A program made the translations under genes and the position numbers. From the NCBI RefSeq assembly GCF_041379945.2, contig NZ_JBFTXJ020000002.1, forward strand, positions 434,001-498,000: a stretch of 64,000 bases of DNA. Reading direction: 5' to 3'. This DNA is from Aneurinibacillus sp. REN35. GTDB taxonomy: Bacteria > Bacillota > Bacilli > Aneurinibacillales > Aneurinibacillaceae. Under the pieces are notes generated by a model, which saw nothing but the letters and a program-made list of their open reading frames with translations, was not told the DNA's origin and did no database searches. Positions 41,963-49,697 of the stretch are shown here, piece by piece (within the stretch, counting starts at the first letter, position 1; each line of letters begins with the position of its first letter).

Positions 41963-41985
41963 AGTACTATGTGTGTCAATGTACT
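41963..41985. promoter_or_regulatory. Candidate PadR operator
   Basis: AGTAC at 41963-41967 and GTACT at 41981-41985 form an inverted repeat, embedded in a doubled GTACTA. PadR sites are usually spaced inverted repeats near their own promoter. Confidence 0.4.
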
Positions 41986-42026
41986 AGGAGTAGCATAGAA
42001 CTTTATTGCATTTCAACACAAAAAAC

Positions 42027-42061
42027 CCCTTCATTCACTACACGTAAGTAAATGAAGGGAT
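42027..42061. terminator. Terminator downstream of NaK-type channel
   Basis: CCCTTCATT at 42027-42035 pairs with AATGAAGGG at 42051-42059. On the minus strand a GGGGTTTTTTG tail follows. Confidence 0.75.
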
Positions 42062-42075
42062 CACCGCTGGCTCTT

Positions 42076-42420
42076 CTATGCGGATTTCTTATCTTTCGGT
42101 TCTTTCGAATTATGAATGCCCCGTGCGATATAGTAGATCACGCCAAAAATAATCCCAATTCCGGCGAATGTATAAATCATCGTGAAAATTTTTCCAAACG
42201 TCGTATGCGGTGCAAGTACCGCATCCCCTACCGTTGTCAGCGTCATAACACTGAAGTACAGCGCATCAATATAGGTGAAGCCTTCCACTTGATTGTAAAA
42301 CAAAGTTCCAGATAACAAAATGAACAAAGTGAGGAAGAAAAGCGTGCGAAAGTTTTTCTCCTTGAATGCATGTGCGAGACCTGTCAGCATCTTTCTTAAC
42401 GTTAATAAAAACGAAATCAT
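42076..42420 (-). CDS. NaK-type cation channel with TVGDA selectivity filter
   Basis: A 114-residue two-helix pore protein. Order: an amphipathic start, outer helix (FLTLFILLSGTLFYN), pore helix YIDALYFSVMTLTT, filter T-V-G-D-A, then an inner helix FGKIFTMIYTFAGIGIIFGVIYYIA. It closely follows the known Bacillus cereus NaK channel, in which the filter is TVGDG and the pore passes both Na+ and K+. Here the fifth filter residue is Ala. The codons GTA GGG GAT GCG are unambiguous. GGGAG precedes the ATG at 42420. Confidence 0.87.
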   Translation of the reverse strand: MISFLLTLRKMLTGLAHAFKEKNFRTLFFLTLFILLSGTLFYNQVEGFTYIDALYFSVMTLTTVGDAVLAPHTTFGKIFTMIYTFAGIGIIFGVIYYIARGIHNSKEPKDKKSA

Positions 42421-42526
42421 TGTCATCCACTCCCGTTTGTGTGTCTAATTGTATGTAGAAATTGAGCAATATGGAAAATAAAAAACCGGAAAATGGCCTG
42501 TATTGACCAGAGTCCGGGTATTGTAG

Positions 42527-43048
42527 TCACTCATTCACCTTAACTGTAACATCTCGTACATCATGCTCGTCAATCATCCCTTCTAGTTTCCAAACTCCTT
42601 TTGAAGGCAGTGATATTTCAGTTACAATCTTTGCTGCCGTATATCTATAGGGAAACAGTCTTTCTTCTTCATCTGGTAGCGGCTCAATGATCCCGGTGCC
42701 TATATCTACTGTTTTAAACGTTTCATCCTCGATAGCCGTAAACGTGATTTCTTTGCCTATTGCCTGCTTTCTTTCTTATAAAGCAACTTCTGCCGTCCCT
42801 TCTTGATCTGTAGAAAACCATATATAAAAAGCTTCTGTCAGCTTCTTTTCGACGCGTAAATCAGATGCAGCCATCGTAAAATTACCGATTTCTCCACGCA
42901 TCTTATATTCTTTCTCTCCCACTATAATTCCTGCATCCGGGTCTTGTCTAATGATTTCTCCTTTTTATGTGTGAAATGTTCCAAAGTCTGTTTGTTCTGC
43001 ACAACCTGCCAGCGATAAAATCAAAAGAAGAAGTCCGATATACTTCAT
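42527..43048 (-). pseudogene. Lipoprotein gene with two in-frame stops
   Basis: From ATG 43048 (GGGGG ribosome site) the frame encodes a lipoprotein signal MKYIGLLLLILSLAGC, then about 155 residues to a stop at 42527. It is broken by TAA at 42965-42967 and TAA at 42776-42778. The protein between and after the stops reads well (MRGEIGNFTMAASDLRVEKK, TFTAIEDETFKTVDIGTG), with no frameshift. Both stops differ from CAA (Gln) by one C-to-T change. No family is recognised. As read, only a 27-residue peptide is made. Confidence 0.75.
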
Positions 43049-43173
43049 AATGTGTCCCCCTTGTTCAGCTTTTTATACAAAAAAATTCCATAGAACCCTC
43101 TTTATTCCCCTTTTTGGAAATGAAAAACCCGATCAGGCGCCTTGTTTTTAAAACGTCCATTCTCGGGCTATTT

Positions 43174-44085
43174 TTACGTTATTGTATTTTTTGATGCAGA
43201 CCAGTACGGAGGACGTGAAAGTCCATGTGGTAATTTTGTATGTATATCGCCTTTGGCTGAATTAATCTGACTTTGCGTGAGAAAGAGACTGTCGGTGAGA
43301 TTCGCTCCTCGAAGGTCGGCGTCGCGCAAGTCAGTTCCTATAAAATCAACCGCTCGTAAGTCAGCATTTCGAAGGTCGGCAGCAATGAGATAAGCACCTC
43401 TTATGTTAGCGCCTCTGAGATCGGCTCCTCTAAGATTTGCCCCCATAAGATCGGCCCCTCGTCGGTCAATTCCTTTGCTTTTTTTGGAACCCTTACGCTG
43501 ACGAAGAAACTCTGCCCGCACGAGCTCGCTTGTTTGTAAAAGGAGCTTATTTACCTCTGCTCGGTGTGATGGGACGTCTAGTTCCATAAGTGAATCGGGA
43601 CTGGATTGTGAAAGCAGCTCCATTTTGTTACGCGCAGAGGTAAGCTCTCGATAAATGGGACGAGCTGCTTTTCGTGTTAAAGCTTCGGTCAAATACCAAA
43701 GCATTTCATGGATTTGTTTCATAATTGGAAATACATTGTACATTTTCTTCGCATGTTCCTGACCTGTATGCCAGTCGATCCCTCTGAAAGTAACCTGGGA
43801 GACTTGTTGTCCCGCGCCGAAGCAGTCAAAAACTGTACAACCTTTAAAACCCTTCTGTCTAAGGTTTTTATGAATGCTGCAGCGAAAGTCTGACTGTAGG
43901 TTGGGACAGGGCTTCCCAGCATCTTTATCGCTTGCAAAATCTATTGAAGCTGCAAAAGGCAGCGCAACACAACACAAGCCAAAGCAGTTCTCACAGTCGG
44001 CACGCAGATGGCTGTACCTACCGTTTAGTTCATCAGCGTTCTCAAACAATCTATACACCTTCTCTGTCTCATCTGGTATTTTCAT
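43174..44085 (-). CDS. Cysteine-cluster domain fused to pentapeptide repeats
   Basis: A 303-residue protein. The N-terminal domain has a YkgJ-like set of Cys: CENCFGLCC near residue 31, then KPCPNL, CSIH and CTVFDC, likely binding zinc or an iron-sulphur cluster. A helical linker follows. Residues about 207-265 are pentapeptide repeats of A(D/N)LRG type (RRGADLMGANLRGADLRGAN). Such repeats form a right-handed beta helix; DNA-mimic roles are known for some members (Qnr, MfpA). No clear ribosome site precedes the ATG, and it lies 25 bases after an acetyltransferase gene. Confidence 0.83.
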   Translation of the reverse strand: MKIPDETEKVYRLFENADELNGRYSHLRADCENCFGLCCVALPFAASIDFASDKDAGKPCPNLQSDFRCSIHKNLRQKGFKGCTVFDCFGAGQQVSQVTFRGIDWHTGQEHAKKMYNVFPIMKQIHEMLWYLTEALTRKAARPIYRELTSARNKMELLSQSSPDSLMELDVPSHRAEVNKLLLQTSELVRAEFLRQRKGSKKSKGIDRRGADLMGANLRGADLRGANIRGAYLIAADLRNADLRAVDFIGTDLRDADLRGANLTDSLFLTQSQINSAKGDIHTKLPHGLSRPPYWSASKNTIT

Positions 44086-44110
44086 AGTAAATTATTGGAT
44101 TGGATGGTTG

Positions 44111-44596
44111 TCACGCTTTTTCGAAGAGAAATTCCTCAATTTCCTGACCACGCGCATTGGCGAATCCCTTGTCCTCCCCAACTAGTATAAATCCGCATTT
44201 CTTAAGTACTCGGATAGAGCCGAGATTATCCTTTGCAGCACGCGCATACAACGGGCGCTCTTTGACAAGCCTCAAAAACGATGAGAGAGCCTTGGTAGCC
44301 ATCCCCTTGCCCCAATATTCTGCCCCGATCCAATAGGTGACTTCTGGTTGACCGAACTGTTCAAATTTTATGATATGGCCGGCTGCATCTCCATTAAAAA
44401 GAATAGTCTTGCTCATGATGTTCTCGTTATTCATAATTTTTGCCCAGTGTGCGAAGAAAGCTTTCTTGTCTGTCGGATCTTTGGCTGTGAAGGCTGCCAT
44501 ATGGTTGGCTGTTGCATCTACTTGATGCTCGAAGAATAGCGGAAGGTCCTCTTCTGTTACGTCCCGCAGTTGAATCTCAAGCATACGGTGTGTCAT
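44111..44596 (-). CDS. GNAT N-acetyltransferase
   Basis: A 161-residue RimJ/RimL-like acetyltransferase. The acetyl-CoA site is V-T-Y-W-I-G-A-E-Y-W-G-K-G-M-A-T-K-A, followed by YARAAKDNLGSIRVLKKCGFILVGED, the standard ending. GAGGAG lies upstream of the ATG at 44596; ATG four codons later (MLEIQLRDV) is an alternative start. It may share a transcript with the cysteine-cluster gene downstream. Confidence 0.86.
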   Translation of the reverse strand: MTHRMLEIQLRDVTEEDLPLFFEHQVDATANHMAAFTAKDPTDKKAFFAHWAKIMNNENIMSKTILFNGDAAGHIIKFEQFGQPEVTYWIGAEYWGKGMATKALSSFLRLVKERPLYARAAKDNLGSIRVLKKCGFILVGEDKGFANARGQEIEEFLFEKA

Positions 44597-44644
44597 TGTA
44601 TTTACCGCTCCTCATATAAAGTTTGGTGCATCTACTCTATTATA

Positions 44645-45160
44645 CTACGGGTTGATGCGGCGGCCCGGGTAAAACAATCGATCATACTGGATCGGATTTT
44701 CTTTCATTGTGATTGAATCAGGTTTGATGCGGAAGATGGCTGCCGCATGTCCGGCGGAGGAACGATATTTCTGCACATGGGCTTTTGCTAAGGGCTGCTC
44801 GAAATATCCCGGCACATATTTATCCAGCATTCGCTGCAATGCAGTTGTTCCTTCATCCAAATCGGACACCCGCTCCACATCTCCGAATACGATAACACTC
44901 ATGTATGCCGTATCTGTTTTGGCTGGGATGGGATCGACGAGCGTGCCGAAATGCTCGCAGACTGTAAAACAAACACGAGTGTTTTCACGCATGATGTCTA
45001 CTTTCCTTCCTTTATCACCACCGTGAAAATAAATGGAATCCTGCCACCAAACAAAATTCAGGGGAACGACATACGGCTGCCGGCTGTCTGCCAGTCCTAG
45101 AAACCCGATTTTTTCCTCATGCAAGAAGGTCTCAACTTTTTGATCACGTATTGTTTCCAT
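44645..45160 (-). CDS. Pyridoxamine 5'-phosphate oxidase family protein
   Basis: A 171-residue split-barrel flavin-binding protein. It has EEKIGFLGLADSRQPYVVPLNFVWW, YFHGGDKGRKVDIMREN and VCFTVCEHFG, the pattern of the NimA-like/PNPOx-like group. The flavin would bind at the GRK segment. Related proteins are linked to nitroimidazole reduction or to vitamin B6 pathways. It is divergent from a MocR regulator with about 100 bases between, which suggests control by that regulator and a link to PLP. AGGAGTAATG precedes the ATG. Confidence 0.87.
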   Translation of the reverse strand: METIRDQKVETFLHEEKIGFLGLADSRQPYVVPLNFVWWQDSIYFHGGDKGRKVDIMRENTRVCFTVCEHFGTLVDPIPAKTDTAYMSVIVFGDVERVSDLDEGTTALQRMLDKYVPGYFEQPLAKAHVQKYRSSAGHAAAIFRIKPDSITMKENPIQYDRLFYPGRRINP

Positions 45161-45228
45161 TTTTCATTACTCCTTTGTCTTTTTTATCAATTTTCATTTA
45201 TGATAAAAGAAGACTGATCTCTTCAAAA

Positions 45229-45259
45229 GATACAGTTTTTACATTTTTAATCGGTACAG
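45229..45259 (+). promoter_or_regulatory. Direct-repeat operator candidate for second MocR regulator
   Basis: GATACAG at 45229-45235 and GGTACAG at 45253-45259, 24 bases start to start, in the divergent promoter region. The spacing equals that of the AGTGCCAG pair at the other MocR gene. Confidence 0.45.
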
Positions 45260-46693
45260 ATGGGAATGGTTAGCGTGGAAATTACTCCTCAATTAGATGA
45301 ACAAGATCACATGCCATTGTATATGCAGCTATATCACTATTTTAAAGTGGAAATTCAAGCGTCAAGATTATCAACTTCAACACGTCTTCCCTCCATTCGT
45401 CAGCTTGCTGCTGATTTGAATGTAAGCAAGACAACGGTTCGTATGGCGTATGAACAACTGCTTGATGAAGGATATATTGAAAGCAGAGAACGAAGCGGTT
45501 TTTTTGTTGAGAAAATGGAAGAAGAAGTTCAACAAATTGCCGAGCACATGCCGGCTATTTCCTGTAAAAGAGAGGTGGATTCGAAACAGCCGCCCATTCT
45601 CTTTGATTTTTATATGTCCAGCATTGATTTGAATCATTTTCCGTTTGATAGTTGGCGGAGATATACGAATCAATACATGCACAGTAATCATAAGGAGCTG
45701 CTCTCGTATGGCGATCCGCAAGGCGAAGCAGGTCTTCGCCTGGAATTGTGCCATTACCTGCGACAGTCCCGTGGGGTGAATTGTTCGCCGGAGCAAATCG
45801 TTTTAGGCTCAGGCACGCAAACGATGATATATATGCTGTGTCAATTGATCGGACTCGACGGATCGGAGATTGCGATGGAAGAACCGGGATATCAAAATGT
45901 TCGGTGTGTTTTTGAGCACCTTGGTTTTTGTATTCGTCCCATTCCCCTTGAAATGGATGGAATGAATATCGAAGAGTTATCGAAAACCGGCGCCAAGGCT
46001 GTCTATATCACCCCGTCTCATCAATATCCGTTGGGGATGGTGATGCCGATTGCAAAACGAACGAGACTTTTGCGCTGGGCAAATGAAAATAACGCTGTAA
46101 TTATTGAAGATGATTATGATGGAGAGTTTCGTTATCGCGGAAAACCCATCCCGTCGCTGCAGGGGCTTGATACGAACGGTACGGTTGTCTATGTAGGAAC
46201 GTTCTCCAAATCCCTTTTGCCTGCTGTTAGGATCAGCTATATGGTATTACCAAGCCGTTTGCTGAATGAATACCAGAAACGCTTATCCGCATACGATCAA
46301 ACGGTTTCTAGACTCCATCAACAAACACTGCAGACATTTATGGAGAACGGTGAGTTGGAACGTCATGTTCGCAAAATGCGAAAGATATATAAACAAAAGC
46401 ATCATGTGTTGTTACAAAGCATTAAGATGGTTATGGAGGATCATGTAGAAGTAACGGGTCAAGATGCTGGTTTGCATATTGTAATAAAAGTAAACAGTAC
46501 CCTGGCCGCTGATGAGTTGGTAGTAATCGCGCAAAACGCAGGTGTGAGAGTATATAGTACAACGGATATGTGGTTGAACAAACCGAGTACGTATCCCCCT
46601 ATGATCCTGCTTGGATTTGGTGGATTGTCTCTAGAAGAGATACAGGAGGGAATTTATCACCTGCATGCTGCCTGGCAGCCGTATTATCAATAG
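45260..46693 (+). CDS. MocR/GabR family transcriptional regulator (paralogue)
   Basis: A 477-residue GntR-aminotransferase fusion, closely related to the regulator at 28518-29933. The winged helix has LPSIRQLAADLNVSKTTVRMAYEQL; the PLP domain has GSGTQTMIYML, YITPSHQYPLG, IIEDDYDGEFRYRGKPIPSLQG and GTFSKSLLPAVR with the PLP Lys. It is divergent from the PNPOx-like gene. The ATG at 45260 has no ribosome site; GTG at 45275, after GGGAATGG, would start at the same place as the paralogue and may be the true start. Confidence 0.9.
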   Translation: MGMVSVEITPQLDEQDHMPLYMQLYHYFKVEIQASRLSTSTRLPSIRQLAADLNVSKTTVRMAYEQLLDEGYIESRERSGFFVEKMEEEVQQIAEHMPAISCKREVDSKQPPILFDFYMSSIDLNHFPFDSWRRYTNQYMHSNHKELLSYGDPQGEAGLRLELCHYLRQSRGVNCSPEQIVLGSGTQTMIYMLCQLIGLDGSEIAMEEPGYQNVRCVFEHLGFCIRPIPLEMDGMNIEELSKTGAKAVYITPSHQYPLGMVMPIAKRTRLLRWANENNAVIIEDDYDGEFRYRGKPIPSLQGLDTNGTVVYVGTFSKSLLPAVRISYMVLPSRLLNEYQKRLSAYDQTVSRLHQQTLQTFMENGELERHVRKMRKIYKQKHHVLLQSIKMVMEDHVEVTGQDAGLHIVIKVNSTLAADELVVIAQNAGVRVYSTTDMWLNKPSTYPPMILLGFGGLSLEEIQEGIYHLHAAWQPYYQ

Positions 46694-46727
46694 GAGAAAT
46701 CGTGCCGCTCTCCCTGTTGATATAAAT

Positions 46728-46766
46728 AAAAACTCGAATTCTGCTAAAAATTGCATCCGAGTTTTT
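46728..46766. terminator. Bidirectional terminator after MocR gene
   Basis: AAAAACTCG pairs with CGAGTTTTT across a 21-base loop. It lies between converging genes. Confidence 0.75.
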
Positions 46767-46773
46767 ATCCTAT

Positions 46774-46950
46774 CTATTTATTGTCTTTTTTACAGGCTTT
46801 CCGAAATTCTATTAGTCCATAATATAGCATCAATAGTCCGCTCGGAAGAAAAATGAGGATAAATACAATGTCAGGCAGCAACCCCATTGAAAATAGTAGG
46901 AGTGCTGCTATTCCAATTGAAATGACAATATATACGTTTTTGTGCATCAT
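46774..46950 (-). CDS. Small two-helix membrane protein, 58 aa
   Basis: Starts MMHKNVYIVISIGIAALLLF, continues MGLLPDIVFILIFLPSGLLMLYYG and ends in a basic tail RKACKKDNK. Two membrane helices joined by a short Leu-Pro-Asp turn. AGGAATGCG precedes the paired ATGs. It lies next to a terminator. No family is recognised. Confidence 0.6.
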   Translation of the reverse strand: MMHKNVYIVISIGIAALLLFSMGLLPDIVFILIFLPSGLLMLYYGLIEFRKACKKDNK

Positions 46951-47103
46951 CGCATTCCTATTTGTAAGATTTTGTTACCGCAGGCGGCTGGCGTAGCGCA
47001 TACACAGCACAGCAATCACTCCGAAAAAGGAAGGATAGGAGTCATTCGTTTTGTCCTCCTTCAAGTGTGCTGCCAGCAGCAGCGATACGCAAGCAGGACA
47101 TGC

Positions 47104-47568
47104 TTACTTTGCCTTTAACGCACTCCACATTTCATATGGGTGCTCGGCATCTGCTGTCACCTTGATCTGCTGAATGGGTAACGACTGCTTTTCAATCGGC
47201 AGCGTCATTTGTTCATACACATTGCTTGTAGACAGGCCAAATGCGGTCGCCTGTTCATTGGAATAAGCAAAGTACACCGCTTTTATTCCAGAGAGGTGCA
47301 TCGCGCTTAGACACATGGGACAGGGCTGCCCGCTCGCATACATTTCGCAACCGGTTAGCCGTGGTGTCTGTAAGAATTGAGAGGCTTGACGAATCGCCTG
47401 CATCTCAGCATGCGCAGTAGGATCATGCGTGTCCAAAATATCATTTACTCCCGTTGCAATGACCTCCCCATCCTTTACAATAACGGCTCCAAACGGACGG
47501 CCGTGTTTTCGCTTTACATTTTCCCTTGCTAAATCAATAGCTTGCAGGATGAATGTATTCGGCTGCAT
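47104..47568 (-). CDS. Nucleoside/guanine deaminase
   Basis: A 154-residue cytidine-deaminase-fold protein. The zinc site is H-A-E in PTAHAEMQAIR and P-C-P-M-C in GQPCPMCLSAM. Together with the C-terminal segment this resembles Bacillus guanine deaminase GuaD, which converts guanine to xanthine. tRNA adenosine deaminase TadA is a related alternative, but RPFGAVIVKDGEVIATG and the closing sequence favour GuaD. AGGAGGGG precedes the ATG. A purine link fits with the ureide genes elsewhere in the window, but they are far apart. Confidence 0.85.
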   Translation of the reverse strand: MQPNTFILQAIDLARENVKRKHGRPFGAVIVKDGEVIATGVNDILDTHDPTAHAEMQAIRQASQFLQTPRLTGCEMYASGQPCPMCLSAMHLSGIKAVYFAYSNEQATAFGLSTSNVYEQMTLPIEKQSLPIQQIKVTADAEHPYEMWSALKAK

Positions 47569-47611
47569 GATATGTCCCCTCCTATAGCATTCTTGTACAT
47601 TTTGTAGACTG

Positions 47612-48139
47612 TTATTTCATAAAACGGATATGCTTGATTTTTGTTGTCAAGCGGTCCCATCTTTTTCTTAGCGGTCCCCGATTATCGGGAAGCAGACTAA
47701 TATTCTCTATGGCAGCTATCTTTTCTACAACATCTTCAATCAACATATTCTCCGTATCAATATGATGCTGAAAAATTTCGTTGGATAAACCATTGATGCA
47801 TCTCTCGATTTGCTGAGCAGCCCACGAATGTTTACCTTCTCCTCTACTGTGCAATCTTTTTAGCAATGTTTCCTTAGAAGCACATAGTGTAAAGTGTGTA
47901 ATTCTCACGCCATCGCTTCGTAACCTGCCTATGATTTCGTTGAAATATTGTGGATGTACCACGGTCATAGGTACAATAATTGTTCCGTCGTATTCACTGT
48001 CTATGTACTTCAACATCGAATAATTATACTCACGCCACATTGTATAATGTTGAAAATCCTCTTTTACAATAACCTTAGGGAGATTTTCCCTAATAAAGAA
48101 ACCAACGTTTTCTGGATCATAACACATGACTAAGAGCAT
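47612..48139 (-). pseudogene. TmrB-like ATP-binding protein lacking its P-loop
   Basis: 175 residues match the part of TmrB-like proteins after the P-loop: YDPENVGFFIRENLPK, TIIVPMTVVHP, and an HFTLCASKETLLKRLHSRGEG segment. TmrB gives tunicamycin resistance in Bacillus subtilis. Normal members start with about 15-20 residues including a Walker A G-x4-GK-T, which are absent here. The first codons lie inside the 3' end of the upstream acetyltransferase gene, where that gene is also truncated. No ribosome site of its own is visible. Probably inactive. Confidence 0.72.
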
Positions 48140-48620
48140 GATCGTGCAACTCTACTGCCATAAAGGATTCTTCAGGTACTTCAAAAGGAGCTTCTATTCC
48201 CCACAAAGATGCTTTATTGAAGCCAAATTTCGGATAATATTCTGGATGTCCTAATACAATGACAGAATTATATCTGAGTTCCTTTGCTTTCTGTAATGCT
48301 TCAAGAATTAATAACCTTCCTATGCCTTTATGTTGGTAGTCTGGTAAGACAGAAACAGGAGCAAGAGCAAGTGATTCAACAATTTCAGTATCATTGACAA
48401 TTTTTATTTTAGATAAAAGAATATGACCAACTATTTTCTTATTGTCTCTATTAATAGCTACTAAAGATAATTGAGGGATGAATGCATCCGTTTTTCGGAT
48501 TCGAGACACCAACTCATGTTCTTTCTTATCACTGAATTCCATACTTGCAAATGCACTCTTTATTACCTTTTCAGTAGTTTTATAATCCGCGGGTGTTTCT
48601 TGCTTAATATGGATGTTCAT
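48117..48620 (-). CDS. GNAT N-acetyltransferase (YhbS-like), C-terminally truncated
   Basis: A 167-residue acetyltransferase. VSVLPDYQHKGIGRLLILEALQKAKE is the acetyl-CoA motif, and VIVLGHPEYYPKFGFNKASLWGIEAPFEVPEESFMAVEL is typical of YhbS-like proteins. They usually end about ten residues further on, in a Y-P-x-x-F segment. Here the frame stops after ALSHVL where the TmrB-like fragment begins, so the end is a fusion point. The main fold is complete and may still work. The gene is AT-rich. AAGGAG precedes the ATG. Confidence 0.78.
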   Translation of the reverse strand: MNIHIKQETPADYKTTEKVIKSAFASMEFSDKKEHELVSRIRKTDAFIPQLSLVAINRDNKKIVGHILLSKIKIVNDTEIVESLALAPVSVLPDYQHKGIGRLLILEALQKAKELRYNSVIVLGHPEYYPKFGFNKASLWGIEAPFEVPEESFMAVELHDHALSHVL

Positions 48621-48863
48621 ATTTAATTCTCCTTATAAGTTGCTCGCTGAACAAATTCTAGCGCCCAATTAAGAAATCCTTCTTCAACAACCTATTCCGA
48701 GAAGATTAATTTTTAAAGTGGGGCGCATGCCGTTTGTACCGCCAAAAAACGCACACGAAGGTTTGTTTCCTTGTGTTCGCAGCCACCACCAGGAACAGCT
48801 AACTTCTATATCTAATTTTCTTTTAGGTTTTATTCCATTAGGGTCACTTGTATTAGAAGAACG

Positions 48864-49658
48864 TTAAAAAATTGTCGGTACCATTCCCCCATCCATTCGA
48901 ATTGGAGAACCTTTAAATGCGGAGGCATAAGGACTACATATAAATGTAGCTAGTCTGCCTATTTCCATCGGTCTGATAAATCGCTGTATTTCAGATTGAG
49001 GCAGGTTTGCAGCTATAAATTCTTTCTCTTTTTCTGAAAAGGTCATATCCCCGCAAGGATATAGCCCCTCAATTATTTGCTGCACATTTTCAGAGAGTGT
49101 TGGTCCGGGCATGATCGTATTGACTGTAACTTCTGTTCCTATTGTTAATTTAGATAAGCTTTTTGACAATGATGCTAGCATTGATTTTGTCATACAATAC
49201 TGAGGCATTTGCCCTGAAGGCATGATAGCTTCTTCACTCGCAATAAAGATAATGCGACCATAATCATTTTTTAACATAGTAGGTAAATAAAATTTACATA
49301 AACCATTTGCAGCAAGAACATTCGTACGGAAGTATCTTTCCCATACTTCATCGTCAATGTCCTCGTATTGCATAATTTCATAGATGCCCATATTGTTGAC
49401 TAAAATATCAACAGTGGGATACTTTTCAAATAAAGCTTTTCTTTGTTGAATGTCCACAATATCAGCTGCGGCGTTCTGAGGAGAAGTAGCGGGGAAATCT
49501 GATTTAATCTCATTTACAATTCGCTCTACCTCTTCATAATTTCGCCCATTAATTAGTACATTAACACCCTCTTTGGCAAGCTCAATGGCAATTGCTTTAC
49601 CTATTCCTTTCGTTGAGCCTGTAACTAAAGCTGTTTTATTGTTTAATCTCATATCCAT
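48864..49658 (-). CDS. SDR family oxidoreductase
   Basis: A 264-residue short-chain dehydrogenase. The cofactor motif is T-G-S-T-K-G-I-G near residue 13. NNMGIYE is the structural motif, and the active site has Ser in FIASEEA and Y-x3-K in YCMTK. The C-terminal segment has IRMDGGMVPTIF. Arg after the second strand (INGRNYEEV) suggests NADP. It lies 40 bases after the AraC regulator on the same strand, so they may be cotranscribed. Several ATGs are possible; 49658 is seven bases after GGGGAG. Confidence 0.88.
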   Translation of the reverse strand: MDMRLNNKTALVTGSTKGIGKAIAIELAKEGVNVLINGRNYEEVERIVNEIKSDFPATSPQNAAADIVDIQQRKALFEKYPTVDILVNNMGIYEIMQYEDIDDEVWERYFRTNVLAANGLCKFYLPTMLKNDYGRIIFIASEEAIMPSGQMPQYCMTKSMLASLSKSLSKLTIGTEVTVNTIMPGPTLSENVQQIIEGLYPCGDMTFSEKEKEFIAANLPQSEIQRFIRPMEIGRLATFICSPYASAFKGSPIRMDGGMVPTIF

Positions 49659-49697
49659 CATATCTCTCCCCTTCTCATTTACGTATGATGATAAAAG

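Noticed and set aside
43380-43480. CRISPR-like short repeats
   Set aside because: The periodicity is that of pentapeptide codons in a protein; spacing is 15 bases and the frame is coding.
46965-47060. Possible 29-codon frame starting at a TTG within AAGGAGGAC
   Set aside because: The strong ribosome site overlaps the would-be start; the only ATG behind it opens nine codons. No sound call possible.
48745-48785. Hairpin-like CGCACACGAAGG/CCTTGTGTTCGC sequence
   Set aside because: Imperfect stem without T-tail and no gene end that needs it, so no function is claimed.
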